A stretch of 64,000 bases of DNA from Hormiphora californensis (GCA_020137815.1 CM035358.1:1545033-1609032); one strand, 5' to 3'; shown: positions 36,317-47,258, counted from the stretch's first letter. Notes: generated from the letters alone by a model not told the origin. Translations and numbers: made by a program.

Positions 36317-38241
36317 TCAAGCGTCTGTCTATTCTCCTTCTACATAATACCCTCACAATTCGTCTATACCCACAGCCTCATTCAATCTTGACAAAGCCCT
36401 CTCTACCATAACGGGTACACACCAATTAGTTACGTCCGTCTGTGTCTCTTACACAAATGTCTGTCTATCTGTCTGTGTCTGTCTGTCTGTGTGTCGCTGT
36501 GCTGTCTGTCCCCTATCACATCTCTATCCCCACCCTCTCTCTAGTAATGCTTGCCTCATTTGGCTTCCTCCCCATTAATTGATCAATAGTGCCAATAACA
36601 CCCCCCCCCCCTAACAACATCGTACTTGAAAGAAAGAGCACTCATAAGGGGGTCATATCATGATAATAACATATGATAATCTCTAGCAGCCAATAACAAT
36701 TAGAAATCGATCTTAATGTGCATTAGAAATATGTTTTAAGAGCGGAAACATCCCACACAATCCCCCATAATCCTCTTGTATTACTAGTCTATATTGCTGC
36801 AGCTCTCTCCTTGACATACAATGCAACTTCGTGGTCGGCGGGGTCAGCGTTGTGTACGATTCGATATTCCATCCTCCCTGTAAGTTATGTGTGTAAGACA
36901 CTGAATCATTAATAAATACACATGTCACATGCTTGAGAGAAAACAACGTCATTGCTTTTTTGAATGCGTCATGATCATATTCCTGTTCCTGATGAGTTCC
37001 TGATGTGTTCCTTCAAATTGAGTTTCACATTCATCTTGATTGTGTAACACACACATCCCTCTGAGCTGCTGCTACTGCTGCAGGAGAGGCCTGGGGAGTT
37101 TGGAGGTCCAAGGGATATCAAATGTCGAATGTGTTCCTCTGTGTCTTGGGAGACGGAGCGCGCGAGCGACATATCAATCTTGGGAGGGATAGTGGCGCGG
37201 GGATGGAGGGTAATGGCGCGCGTAACGTGCTTCTAACAAGCAAATTCACCCGCCACTTTTACAGAGCTGCTCACTGCTTGTCTGGGTGATCAGTAGGATT
37301 TTAGGAACAACATCCCTTTTCTAAACTAACCCTTCTTTTTTTCAGAATGCTCCAGACTGACACAGTCCACAGAGCGGGGGATAGCATAGAGCTGGACGTG
37401 GACACTCAGGACGCAGGAGATGGTCAGCTTGCTGCTGTTGCAATCGGTCCCAAGGGTGATGCAGTACCTGTTGAGATTATTGCTAACAGAAACAGGACAT
37501 TCACATTGAAATTACTGACGTCAAAGGGTGGAAGGTTAGTGGTTTGGATCATTATTTCTCTTTTGAAGGGGCCTACTCTAAAACTCTACTGATATTGAAT
37601 TGTAATGATGTAACCCCCTCCCTCCTCTGCAGGTACCTGGTTAACGTGTACTTTAACGGTTCTCACATCCCCAACTCTCCATTCAAAGTGCGGGTATGTA
37701 ATCCCGAGGCCATCTGGGCGGAGGGCCCTGGACTGATGGATAGTTTTGTTGGTGAATTGGGTGACTTCCAGGTGTTTACAAGGGATGCCGGACATGGCAC
37801 ACTCAGTGAGTTAAAACAAATTATTGTTTCCCTCAATTAACTTCTTTCCCTTCCACCATCTCCAAAGTCCCACCAAACCCTCTTTCAGACTTCACCTCTT
37901 TCCCTCATAACTCTCCCCTTTCTTCCTAACTCCCCCTTTCTTCCAGGTGTCAGGGTAAACGGGCCAAAGGATAAGTTCCGAGTGGACATGTGGAAGGGAG
38001 CGGACAGGACAGTAAACTGCCGATATAACCCTGAAGTGGCAGGAAAATATACCATTAACATCAAGTGGGAAGATGAACATGTTAAGGTAATTTTAATGCC
38101 AAACCGTGTTATTTTCTAGTTGTTGGGCTTTTTTTCGTGTTAATATGTTCCGAATTTATTTCATAATCTCCTCTCCTATCCACTCAGGGAAGTCCGTTCT
38201 CTATTCTGGTGAGGAAGCGACCAGAGAATGGTGACTCTTGA
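29718..38241 (+). CDS. jbug: jitterbug-type filamin: three CH domains and four filamin repeats, 712 aa
   Basis: Fourteen exons: 29718-29982, 30330-30448, 31469-31627, 31684-31841, 32022-32134, 32599-32732, 32858-33034, 33141-33402, 33997-34077, 34509-34623, 37346-37534, 37633-37805, 37947-38086, 38188-38241; 2139 nt, every junction in phase. Residues 1-128 are CH1 (IQAHTFIRWMNNKL; VKLILGLVWMLI), 129-233 CH2 (FTNDWNDGRVLSALVETC; VDELSIMTYVA), and ~234-316 a third CH (LDWSNGVNLAFLVESLAPG). Four immunoglobulin-like filamin repeats follow, each closing with (G/N)SPF: GSPFKS, GSPFLI, NSPFKV, GSPFSI. Filamins crosslink actin; three tandem CH domains are the mark of Drosophila Jitterbug rather than classical filamins, which have two. 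With only four repeats and a stop 11 residues after the last GSPF, this protein is much shorter than known relatives. Intron 10 is 2.7 kb. Confidence 0.9.
30595..31430. mobile_element. hAT-like non-autonomous element in filamin intron 2
   Basis: Left end CCCAGGGTGTGCTATT and right end AATAGCACACCCTAG are inverted copies; CAGGG-type termini are common in hAT elements. Flanks GCCCAGTG (30587-30594) and GCCCACTG (31431-31438) match at 7 of 8 bases, the size of a hAT target duplication. The interior (836 bp) has no coding frame and contains a short tandem repeat of ATGAACATTTT at about 31,068-31,110. Confidence 0.6.
35022..35287 (+). CDS. possible alternative first exon of the filamin gene
   Basis: An open frame from ATG 35022 ends in KTTGR at a GT donor (CAG|GTTCGT) at 35287 and joins filamin exon 11 in frame, just as normal exon 10 ends KTTGGR. 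It cannot be an ordinary cassette exon: entering it from exon 10 gives an immediate stop. As an alternative first exon it would make a product lacking the CH domains and keeping part of repeat 3 and all of repeat 4. The encoded segment is Ser/Pro-rich, then has RDSRE-type micro-repeats. The donor is non-consensus; low confidence. Confidence 0.25.
36287..36316. repeat. short (CT)n tract
   Basis: Pure CT run in filamin intron 10, inside a broader CT-rich stretch (36.23-36.55 kb) that also has CTGT repeats. Confidence 0.85.
36740..37172 (-). CDS. possible small antisense gene nested in filamin intron 10
   Basis: A minus-strand ATG at 37172 opens MSLARSVSQDTEEHIRHLIS and runs 65 codons to a stop at 36975. 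It sits directly in a CGCG-rich patch (about 37,150-37,235), the type of sequence found upstream of other genes here. Further down the strand a good acceptor (ACTTACAG) precedes an exon-like stretch (about 36,870-36,790) that can be read as MEYRIVHNADPADHEVALYV and a stop; joining it to the first exon needs a weak GT donor. No family was recognised. Could be a real short gene or chance. Confidence 0.25.
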
Positions 38242-39050
38242 AGAACCAGACCTATGATAATTATAGTACCCCTCTAATGTACTTGTAGCAATCTTTTAGC
38301 GGAGCCGTGACGTCACGACGTTATGACGTCATAAAGGACGTGTTTAAATGACGTCAGAGTGAAGTGAACACGAGATGAGTAGTGTGCCAAGAAACTGTGT
38401 TGATTGATATTTAGAAGAGTTATATTTGCTGTACAAAAACCGTATATTTACAGAGCTTGTATTTTAGATCTTAGGTTTAGAAATGTTTAATTTCTGCTCT
38501 CTCTTTCTCTCTCTCTTTTGGCTGACATTTAACATTTAAACCTTATAATATTATGAAATTTATGGTACCATTTAGTACAGAGATGCTGTGTATACAGAGA
38601 TACAGTATCATGTTATTGTGACATCATTTCTCTTACTTTTGATTATTAACAGTGCCATTCTGTTTATTTGGTGGGGACAGAGTGAAAAGGCTGAAGAGTG
38701 TGTGTGTGACAAAGGTTATTTTATGTTATCATTACATGGTTACAGAAGTCTTGAACTTATACTTTGCGAACTTTCCAGATTCTCTTCTTCTTCTACACTT
38801 GTAAATCTAAAGGAAGAAATCCAGTATACATATTTACAGATATTTTACGTGTAACGTGTGTATGTTCGAAGATGTTTTTTGAGTTCCCTGTATCATGTTA
38901 TATAGCTTAGTCTTTTATATTTTCAGATCGTTCTACATAATATACACATTTGCAGTTTAGGGAGAGAGTAAGCTGTGTAAATACAGTGGCATCAATCTCT
39001 ACGAATATGAAGAGTTTTACTTTGCCAAACATGTACACTTGCGGGGTGTG
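38242..39050. other. filamin 3' flank with three CRE-like sites
   Basis: Just past the filamin stop are three palindromic TGACGTCA motifs (38308-38315, 38324-38331, 38349-38356), the binding site of CREB/ATF factors, within 49 bp. The remainder has no recognised gene. Confidence 0.5.
38308..38356. promoter_or_regulatory. cluster of three consensus CRE motifs
   Basis: Three perfect TGACGTCA octamers in 49 bp. Perfect CRE octamers are rare by chance at this density. They could drive a downstream or antisense transcript, or lie in the filamin 3' UTR without function. Confidence 0.45.
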
Positions 39051-39054
39051 CGAT

Positions 39055-40010
39055 GGGGTACCGGACAGAAACTCGAACTCGAACTCGAACTCAAAAATTT
39101 CGGACTATAACTCACTTTTGAAAATGTCGAATTTAGGTGAGTTAAGTCCGGATCTGGTGACTTTCTGTCCGCCCCACTATAAACTATTTACTGTTTGGCG
39201 GCGCCAGACCCCAATTTCATTATCCTAATCTGAGCACGCGACAGTGTGCTCAGATGGGGTCGCGGCGCCAGACAGACTATTTAGCACTGTTTAGGGTGAG
39301 TTAGAGTCCAGATGGACACTAACTCACCTGTTCGAGTTGTGGGGGCCAAGGTGGCTTTCTGTCTGCTAAAAATGTCGAAATTCGACCCCTAAACTCACAT
39401 ATTCGGACTGCAACTCACTTTCGGTAGACAGGGGAAACAAGAGTGACATGAAAAAGGCGGAAAAATGTGTGAGTTTTTGTCCGCGAATTTCGATTTTCTG
39501 TCCGGACTAGAACTCACTTCATGTACTGCAGAGAGAAAAATGCGGGAAGACTTGTCATACACTGACTGTACACCGCGCAACCGGTGCGAAGAGGGAAGAC
39601 ATGGCGGCGTCGTTGGTAGAGAGAGGGATGCAAAGTTGTATAGAGAGCCTGACAAGGAGAGAGAGGGGGAGAAAGGGCGGGCTAGTTCAGTTCCCGTTGT
39701 TCACTCATACATTTGGTTGAGCTCTGCGATGTACAGTCAGTGCCTGACATTCTGACAACTGCATACGTTATTTTCGACTGTCCAGGCCTGGTTTATAATA
39801 TGTAGGGCTGACTGCCGTATCAAGGTTCTGATGCCTGGCCCTGAGTAGTATACATATGGACAACAGTCTTCTAATTCCCCCATCTCCCCTCCACCCCAAT
39901 TTGTATGTTTGTTCCCCGTTTGTTTGTTTTTAGAATTTTCTGTAAACAGAAAGGCCGCGACCCCATCTGAGAATCAAATCGGGGTCTGGCGACGCGACAG
40001 GAAAGGCCAA
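39055..40010. repeat. repeat-rich segment with inverted GGGGTC-GGCGCC blocks
   Basis: Degenerate ACTCAC/GTCCGGA strings recur in both orientations at 39,055-39,510, starting with four CTCGAA units. GCGGCGCCAGACCCC at about 39,199 faces GGGGTCGCGGCGCCAG at about 39,256, and a related inverted pair lies at 39,951-39,995. This looks like a decayed foldback or TIR element; boundaries are uncertain. Confidence 0.4.
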
Positions 40011-40535
40011 GGGTTTTCAAGATTAAGATTTTGGAAGTTCATGTTTATACCCCTGGCCCACCCCTGTTATGTCAATTAGCCCCGAGTTAGAATCAGCTGC
40101 CATCGAATCCCTCTCATGGGGAGGGAGCTGGAGGGGTTCTATACTATACTATACTAATATATAGATCTGTCAGTATGCGAGACAGTGTAACTGACAGTAG
40201 CACTGTTGCCATATTATTGTATTACTTTTTTGCAACATGTTTTACTTTTACTGATAATGATATAAGAGCCTCTACTAGAGGCCGGACAGCAGCTTTCTGG
40301 CACCGCCACACCCCGTTTCGATTATCAAGCGACATAGTGCTGAGAATTGAGATCGGATGTTGTAACAATATTTCCCACACACAGCCACTTTAACTTTTGT
40401 TTAACATTTCAAGTTTATCTTTCCATTTTATTTCTAACCATCGGCCCATCCCCAAATTCTTTAACTTTTCAACCCTTATCTGTTATCTCTTTATCAGTTC
40501 AAAACGACCGTTGAGAGAGAGAGAGTGAGAGAAAC

Positions 40536-40755
40536 ATGGCGAGAGACCAGAGTTCGTCGCTCGTACGAGGATTCATGTCACGTGATATTGTCAGCCAATC
40601 AGAGACCTCCATTGTTCACGTGATGTTGTTGGCCAATCAGAGACCTGCGTTGATCCCGCGTGATTCAGTCACGCGGTCAGTCATCTCGCGATGGAAGGGC
40701 TCATTTCCTTTGATCGTCATTTCGATTCCTGATCGCCTCTCCCTCTAACTAAAAG
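40536..40755 (+). promoter_or_regulatory. E-box/CCAAT doublet and putative noncoding first exon
   Basis: A 38-bp unit is repeated: CACGTG (40579-40584) with CCAAT (40595-40599), then CACGTG (40617-40622) with CCAAT (40633-40637), both pairs ending CCAATCAGAGACCT. This resembles a USF/MYC-plus-NF-Y promoter. A GT donor (AAAAG|GTGAGT) at 40756 closes the block. A 70-codon frame from ATG 40536 stops at 40748, before the donor, so the exon would be noncoding or carry a short upstream ORF. Confidence 0.4.
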
Positions 40756-41041
40756 GTGAGTCCCTACTACTTGCCTTGCTTGTTACCTTTGTTAGGCCAA
40801 TACTCTGAAACTGGTTCTCGTGCTCAAAGGACAATATGCTCTGACGGGTCATCCTATTTGCTTTACTGAATAATGAATATCTCTATCATTGTTCTCTCTC
40901 TCAGATATCCTGTTTTGAGACTCTAAATGAGAGATCCTGCTACTACAGCAGTTACTACCTACACAGCCCACTGCAACATCCCACCCAGTTAAACAAGGTA
41001 ACTCATAGATTATAAAGACACCCTTTTGCAGTGTATTTATT

Positions 41042-41430
41042 AAGGGGGGGGGGGGCAAGGCCAAAAAAGCCAAACCCGCCCTAAAATCCGGGTCTGATCA
41101 TGATCTGGCTTTTTTGATCTGGCTTTTTTTTTGGCTTTTTTTGATCTGAATTTGTTTGGCTTTTTTTGATCTGGCTTTTTTTGATCTGGCTTTTTTTATA
41201 TCAAACTTTTTTCGGTATAAATTTTTTCCCTATCGATGTAAAATGGTAAAACTAGATCAAATAAGCCGTTTTAAAGTGTTTTTAATGTCATACAGACCAT
41301 ATAATGTCAGAATTACATTGTACCAAAATGACCAAAAAAGTAGAGCCGAAAAAAGCCAAACCCGCCCTGAAATCCGGGATTGATCTGGCTTTTTTTGGCC
41401 TTGCCCCCCGCCCCCCCCCCCCCCCCATTA
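41042..41430. mobile_element. MITE with G-tract terminal inverted repeats
   Basis: The left end is a G run then CAAGGCCAAAAAAGCC; the right end is GGCTTTTTTTGGCCTTG then a C run, a clear inverted pair. ATTAA is found on both sides of the G/C tracts, a possible target duplication. The interior repeats GATCTGGCTTTTTT several times, and CCCGCCCT(A/G)AAATCCGGG occurs near both ends. No coding capacity. Confidence 0.6.
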
Positions 41431-42752
41431 ATGTGTTTCTATGTATAATTCAATTAGCTCTTTTTTTACTGGGGCATCCATTGTTGACTATTATCTAAAT
41501 CTTCGACTCTCTCGCTAATACCTTGCCCTCAGGAGTTATAAGAGCTAGAGGATCGTGATATTGGCAAAGAGGATTTAACAAGAAATCAAGAGGATACATT
41601 ACTTGAGGATTTCTTGAGGATCTGTAGCTGTGGAGGATGTTGGACGTTTGTATCATTTTGTCTCAGCGAACAAGGTAAGAACTAATCCTGGGGTGGCGAG
41701 GGGGTGGTAATATCAATCTTGTCCTTTCTACACTTCATGGCCACTGTTGTTGAGTAACAAGGTCACTGGGGGTACATTGCTTTTGCACTTAGAATCAGCT
41801 CTTGGGTCTCGGGTGCAACTTTTCCCCCTGCCTAGTAGGATCAGATCCATCCACGGTATGTTATATGATAGCAGTTTGACAACACATTTTCTTCTAATTT
41901 GTCAACTTTTGAGTCACCCATGCAGCTCGCTTGGTCTCCAAATAGAAGTGAAATGGATTACTGCAGGGGTATCCATGCACACTAGTAAGGCTGGCCTACT
42001 TGCACTAAACTTTTAGATCTGTTGAAACTGTGACGGAGTTTCAGGCTACATTTTAAATTGCTCACATAGTAGCCTTTCTTTGTGAAACCGTGAAGGGGTT
42101 TCCTGCATACGTATTATGAAGCACTGAATTTCTGGTTCATATGTCAATTGTCCTTGACCCCCAAAGTTATTAACCCGGGTGTTACTCACCAAATCTGAGC
42201 TTAGTGCAGTTGTCGCTGCACCCAGTTAACTCGATAACTGGTCAAAATGTAGACAGTAGATTGTAGATGTAAATTAGAGCTGCCAATTATATAGTCAATA
42301 TAAGTTTAGTTAAGTAGTTAATATATTCAAAATTTCTGATATTCGAGAGGTCCAATTGACTGGATTGGACCGTTTTTGTCTTGAAATGTTGCAGCAGTCC
42401 TAGCACCTGCAGCTGTGTGACTGGCTCCGGGCTGTCTGTTATGACTCATCAAGGTCTGCCGAGATCATTTCCTAATTCTAATTCACACATGCTGTACTGG
42501 TCTATTGTCGGCCGTCAACTGACTTTAGCTTCCTGTTTTGGTGTGCTTCGGAATTTGGAAGTGATTTAATTGGAACTTGGTAGGTCATAGCGCCTTTATT
42601 TTGTCTGAAGTGACAAGAGTTATTTGTTTGTACTCTGCCCTCTTATATGGGCACTAAAGTGTCGTCAACAGTAAGGCCATGTGTTAAATGTGTAATTTAG
42701 AAGCTTCTGAAGTTTTGGTTCCATGTACCTAACTCCCCTCCCCCAACCCCAG

Positions 42753-42824
42753 GTCCGTAGAGGTCAGCATACAACGCCGCTGTTTGAGTTGAAAACGCTT
42801 GGAACCTACACAGCCTTGAACAAC
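42753..42824 (+). ncRNA. exon-like 72-nt cassette, copy 1
   Basis: Bounded by a pyrimidine tract and CCCCAG on the left and CAACG|GTATGT on the right, good acceptor and donor signals. This is the only copy with an open frame throughout. May be an exon of a noncoding transcript; expression unknown. Confidence 0.35.
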
Positions 42825-43965
42825 GGTATGTTATGATAGCAGTTTGACAACACATTTTCTTCTAATTTGTCAACTTTTGAGTCACCCATGCAGCTCGCTT
42901 GGTCTCCAACTATAGAATTGAAATGGATTACTGCAGGGGTATCCATGCACACTAGTAAGGCTGTCCTACTTGCACTAAACTTTTTGATCTGTTGAAACTG
43001 TAATGGAGTTTCAGGCTACATTCTAAACTGCTCACCTGGTAGCCAATCTTTGTGAAACCGTGAAGGGGTTTCCTGCATTATAATATTTAGAAGCACTGAA
43101 TTTCTGGTTCATATGTCAATTGTCCTTGACCCCCAAAGTTATTAACCCGGGTGTTACTCACCAAATCTGAGCATAGCAGTTGTCGCTGCACCCAGTTCAC
43201 TCGATAACTGGTTAAAATGTAGGCAGTAGATTGTAGATGTATAACAGAGCTGCCAACTATATAATCAATACAAGTTAAGTAGTTAATATATTCAAAATTT
43301 CTGATGTTCGAGAGGTCCAATTGACTGGATTGGACCGTTTTTGGCTTGAAATGTTGCAGCAGTCCTAGCACCTGCAGCTGTGTGACTGGCTCCGGGCCAC
43401 GAGATCTTATGGCAAACTTCTGTTAACTGATGTTTACCGCACACAATAATGGGAACGTACAAATGTAAAGTTAATGCTAAGCACAGAGAGCTTTGTTCGG
43501 CTGGATGTGTTCTGGTAATGCGTTGACAGCAGCGCATTGCCGGGGGCGGCAACACAAACTGGCGAGTAGTCGGGGCGATTGACAACCGAACCGGCTACTT
43601 GTAAAGACACGACGTGGTAGGTCCATTCTCCCGGGTCCGCCCAATAGTGGAGGTGGGATCGTCAATCGACCAGTCGGTAGGTTGGTTGGCGGTTCTGTGT
43701 CACCAGCGCCGTTGGACTGTTGTTTGGGGTTCACCATAAGGGACAATGAGAAGCTTCACAACCTTCTACAGACTCCTAACGTCCCCCTCATTGTTCCCAT
43801 TTGATATCAGTTATACACAGTAGTTTGCAAACCAAATTATATAGTGGGCTCTAGTCAAGTCGATTGTTGAAGTAATAAAATTTGGGAAATTAAAAGGCCG
43901 CCAAGTCCTGCATCTCTCCCACCTAATTATCATTGATGACAACCCCTAGTTAACAATGTATTTCT

Positions 43966-44018
43966 CTTCAACTAAACACCGCCAGGACTTGGCACCAAGG
44001 CCAGGTGTTTAGTTGAAG
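43966..44018. repeat. hairpin within long array unit
   Basis: CTTCAACTAAACACC and GGTGTTTAGTTGAAG form exact arms, with the inner CTTGG-CA-CCAAG extending the stem. The same hairpin recurs at about 46,127-46,179 and 48,401-48,453 and, in the inverted copies, near 59,365-59,416 and 60,663-60,714. Confidence 0.8.
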
Positions 44019-44061
44019 AAGTCTTGATTCCATGTACCTAACTCCCCCTCCCCCACCCCAG

Positions 44062-44133
44062 GTCCTTTGAGGTCAACATACCACGCCGCTGTTTGAGTTG
44101 AAAACACTTGGAACCTGCAGAGCCTTGAACAAC
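44062..44133 (+). ncRNA. exon-like 72-nt cassette, copy 2 (interrupted at its donor by a hAT element)
   Basis: Same borders as copy 1. The donor GTATG belongs to the 8-bp target duplication of the transposon inserted at 44140, so a GTATG donor remains but the following intron sequence is replaced. Confidence 0.35.
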
Positions 44134-44139
44134 GGTATG

Positions 44140-44987
44140 CCCGGTGTCCCGATTTTTTTTTCACGCCTGGAATTTTCATTTTGGGAGCTCGTTTTGCTGC
44201 AGGAATTTTACTATTTGCTGCAGTCATTGAGTCATGGATAGGGATTTTACCGTCCTAAAATACCCCGGCAGTCCCAGTACCCCTAACATTGGAATATTTC
44301 CCTACTGCAGTCCCTATAAGGTTGGAATATTCCTTGGAATATTCCATCTTTGCAGTGCCTGCTGCAGTGCTGCTGCAGTAGTGGAAATTCCTTGGAATAT
44401 TCCATCTTTGCAGTGCCTGCTGCAGTGCTGCTGCAGTAGTGGAAATTTTTTGGAATATTCCACTCAGGGACTGCAACAGTGACTATAACGATCTCACCCC
44501 TTTGTAAAGCTATGGGGAAAAAAGAGAGCTATGTTAAAGTATGAATCTCTCTTTTCTTCCCCTTCCCTGCTGCAGTGCTGCAGCGACTGCAGAGATGGAA
44601 AATTCCGAGAAAATTCCACTCAGGTACTGCAACAGTGACTATAACGATCTCACCCCTTTGTAAAGCTATGGGGAAAAAAGAGAGCTATGTTAAAGTATGA
44701 ATCTCTCTTTTCTTTCCCCTTCCCCCTTACTCGACTGTTGTCGGTGCATTACGCACAACTGGGGCATGCCCCAACATATTCTATCTCTCTGTTATAACAG
44801 AGAGATAGAATATGTTACACACTGCTGCAGCACTGCTCTGTGTGTAAGTATGGGAAATATCTTCTGCTGCAGTAGCAGCTGCTGCTGCAGTCCCCCAATA
44901 TTTTTTCATTTTGCTGCAAGGATTTTGTTTTGCTGCAGAATTTTTGCATTTATCTTTCCTTCATATTCCAGAGATCGGGACACTGGG
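44140..44987. mobile_element. hAT-type non-autonomous transposon with 8-bp TSD
   Basis: Termini CCCGGTGTCCCGAT and ATCGGGACACTGGG are inverted with one mismatch. The 8-bp flank ACGGTATG is exactly duplicated (44132-44139 and 44988-44995), diagnostic of hAT insertion, and removal of the element plus one flank restores the array sequence seen in the other units. The 848-bp interior is built from CTGCAG-rich repeats, including two ~58-bp copies around 44,335-44,455 and a ~95-bp segment repeated at about 44,463-44,565 and 44,621-44,716. No transposase. Confidence 0.88.
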
Positions 44988-46222
44988 ACGGTATGTTATG
45001 ATAGCAGTTTGACAACACATTTTCTTCTAATTTGTCAACTTTTGAGTCACCCATGCAGCTCGCTTGGTCTCCAACTATAGAATTGAAATGGATTACTGCA
45101 GGGGTATCCATGCACACTAGTAAGGCTGTCCTACTTGCACTAAACTTTTTGATCTGTTGAAACTGTAATGGAGTTTCAGGCTACATTCTAAACTGCTCAC
45201 CTGGTAGCCAATCTTTGTGAAACCGTGAAGGGGTTTCCTGCATTATAATATTTAGAAGCACTGAATTTCTGGTTCATATGTCAATTGTCCTTGACCCCCA
45301 AAGTTATTAACCCGGGTGTTACTCACCAAATCTGAGCATAGCAGTTGTCGCTGCACCCAGTTAACTCGATAACTGGTTAAAATGTAGGCAGTAGATTGTA
45401 GATGTATAACAGAGCTGCCAATTATATAATAAATATAAGTTAAGTAGTTAATATATTCAAAATTTCTGATGTTCGAGAGGTCCAATTGACTGGATTGGAC
45501 CGTTTTTGGCTTGAAATGTTGCAGCAGTCCTAGCACCTGCAGCTGTGTGACTGGCTCCGGGCCACGAGATCTTATGGCAAACTTCTGTTAACTGATGTTT
45601 ACCGCACACAATAATGGGAACGTACAAATGTAAAGTTAATGCTAAGCACAGAGAGCTTTGTTCGGCTGGATGTGTTCTGGTAATGCGTTGACAGCAGCGC
45701 ATTGCCGGGGGCGGCAACACAAACTGGCGAGTAGTCGGGTCGATTGACAACCGAACCGGCTACTTGTAAAGACACGACGTGGTAGGTCCATTCTCCCGGG
45801 TCCGCCCAATAGTGGAGGTGGGATCGTCAATCGACCAGTCGGTAGGTTGGTTGGCGGTTCTGTGTCACCAGCGCCGTTGGACTGTTGTTTGGGGTTCACC
45901 ATAAGGGACAATGAGAAGCTTCACAACCTTCTACAGACTCCTAACGTCCCCCTCATTGTTCCCATTTGATATCAGTTATACACAGCAGTTTGCAAACCAA
46001 ATATAGTGGGCTCTAGTCAAGTCGATGTTGAAGTAATAAAATTTGGGAAATTAAAAGGCAGCCAAGTCCTGCATCTCTCCCACCTTATTATCTTTGATGA
46101 CAACCCCTAGTTAACAATGTATTTCTCTTCAACTAAACACCACCAGGACTTGGCACCAAGGCCTGGTGTTTAGTTGAAGAAGTCTTGATTCCATGTACCT
46201 AACTCCCCTCCCCCAACCCCAG

Positions 46223-46294
46223 GTCCTTTGAGGTCAACATACCACGCCGCTGTTTGAGTTGAAAACACTTGGAACCTACAGAGTCTTGAACAAC
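46223..46294 (+). ncRNA. exon-like 72-nt cassette, copy 3
   Basis: Same acceptor and donor context as the other copies; a TGA in the frame that is open in copy 1 argues against coding function. Confidence 0.35.
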
Positions 46295-47186
46295 GGTATG
46301 TTATGATAGCAGTTTGACAACACATTTTCTTCTAATTTGTCAACTTTTGAGTCACCCATGCAGCTCGCTTGGTCTCCAACTATAGAATTGAAATGGATTA
46401 CTGCAGGGGTATCCATGCACACTAGTAAGGCTGGCCTACTTGCACTAAACTTTTTGATCTGTTGAAACTGTAACGGAGTTTCAGGCTACATTCTAAACTG
46501 CTCACCTTGTAGCCAATCTTTGTGAAACCGTGAAGGGGTTTCTTGCATTATAATATTTAGAAGCACTGAATTTCTGGTTCGTATGTCAATTGTCCTTGAC
46601 CCCCAAAGTTATTAACCCGGGTGTTACTCACCAAATCTGAGCATAGCAGTTGTCGCTGCACCCAGTTAACTCGATAACTGGTTAAAATGTAGGCAGTAGA
46701 TTGTAGATGTATAACAGAGCTGCCAATTATATAATAAATATAAGTTAAGTAGTTAATATATTCAAAGTTTATGATGTTCGAGAGGTTCAGTTAATCAGTT
46801 GGTTGGATCGGACCGTTTTTGTCTTGAAATATTGTAGCAGTCCTAGCACCTGCAGCTGTGTGACTGGCTCCGGGCTGTCTGTTATGACTCATCAAGGTCT
46901 GCCGAGATCATTTCCTAATTCTAATTCACATATACTGTACTGGTCTATTGTCGGCCGTCAACTGACTTTAGCTTCCTGTTTTGGTGTGCTTCAGAATTTA
47001 GAAGTGATTTAATAGGAACTTGGTAGGTCATAGCACCTTTATTTTGTCTGAAGTTATTTGTTTGTACTCTGCCCTCTTACATGGGCACTAAAGTGTCGTC
47101 AACAGTAAGGCCATGTGTTAAATGTGTAATTTAGAAGCTTCTGAAGTTTTGGTTCCATGTACCTAATTCCCCTCCCCCAACCCCAG

Positions 47187-47258
47187 GTCCTTTGACGTCA
47201 GCATTCCACGCCGCTGTTTGAGTTGAAAACGCTTGGAACCTACACAGCCTTGAACAAC
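47187..47258 (+). ncRNA. exon-like 72-nt cassette, copy 4
   Basis: Same length and splice-like borders, with a few substitutions; frame closed as in copies 2 and 3. Confidence 0.35.

Noticed and set aside
43292-43746. Repeated 89-97-codon minus-strand frames in long array units
   Set aside because: Identical in every long unit because the units are recent copies; no domain resemblance, and the two frames overlap in different phases.
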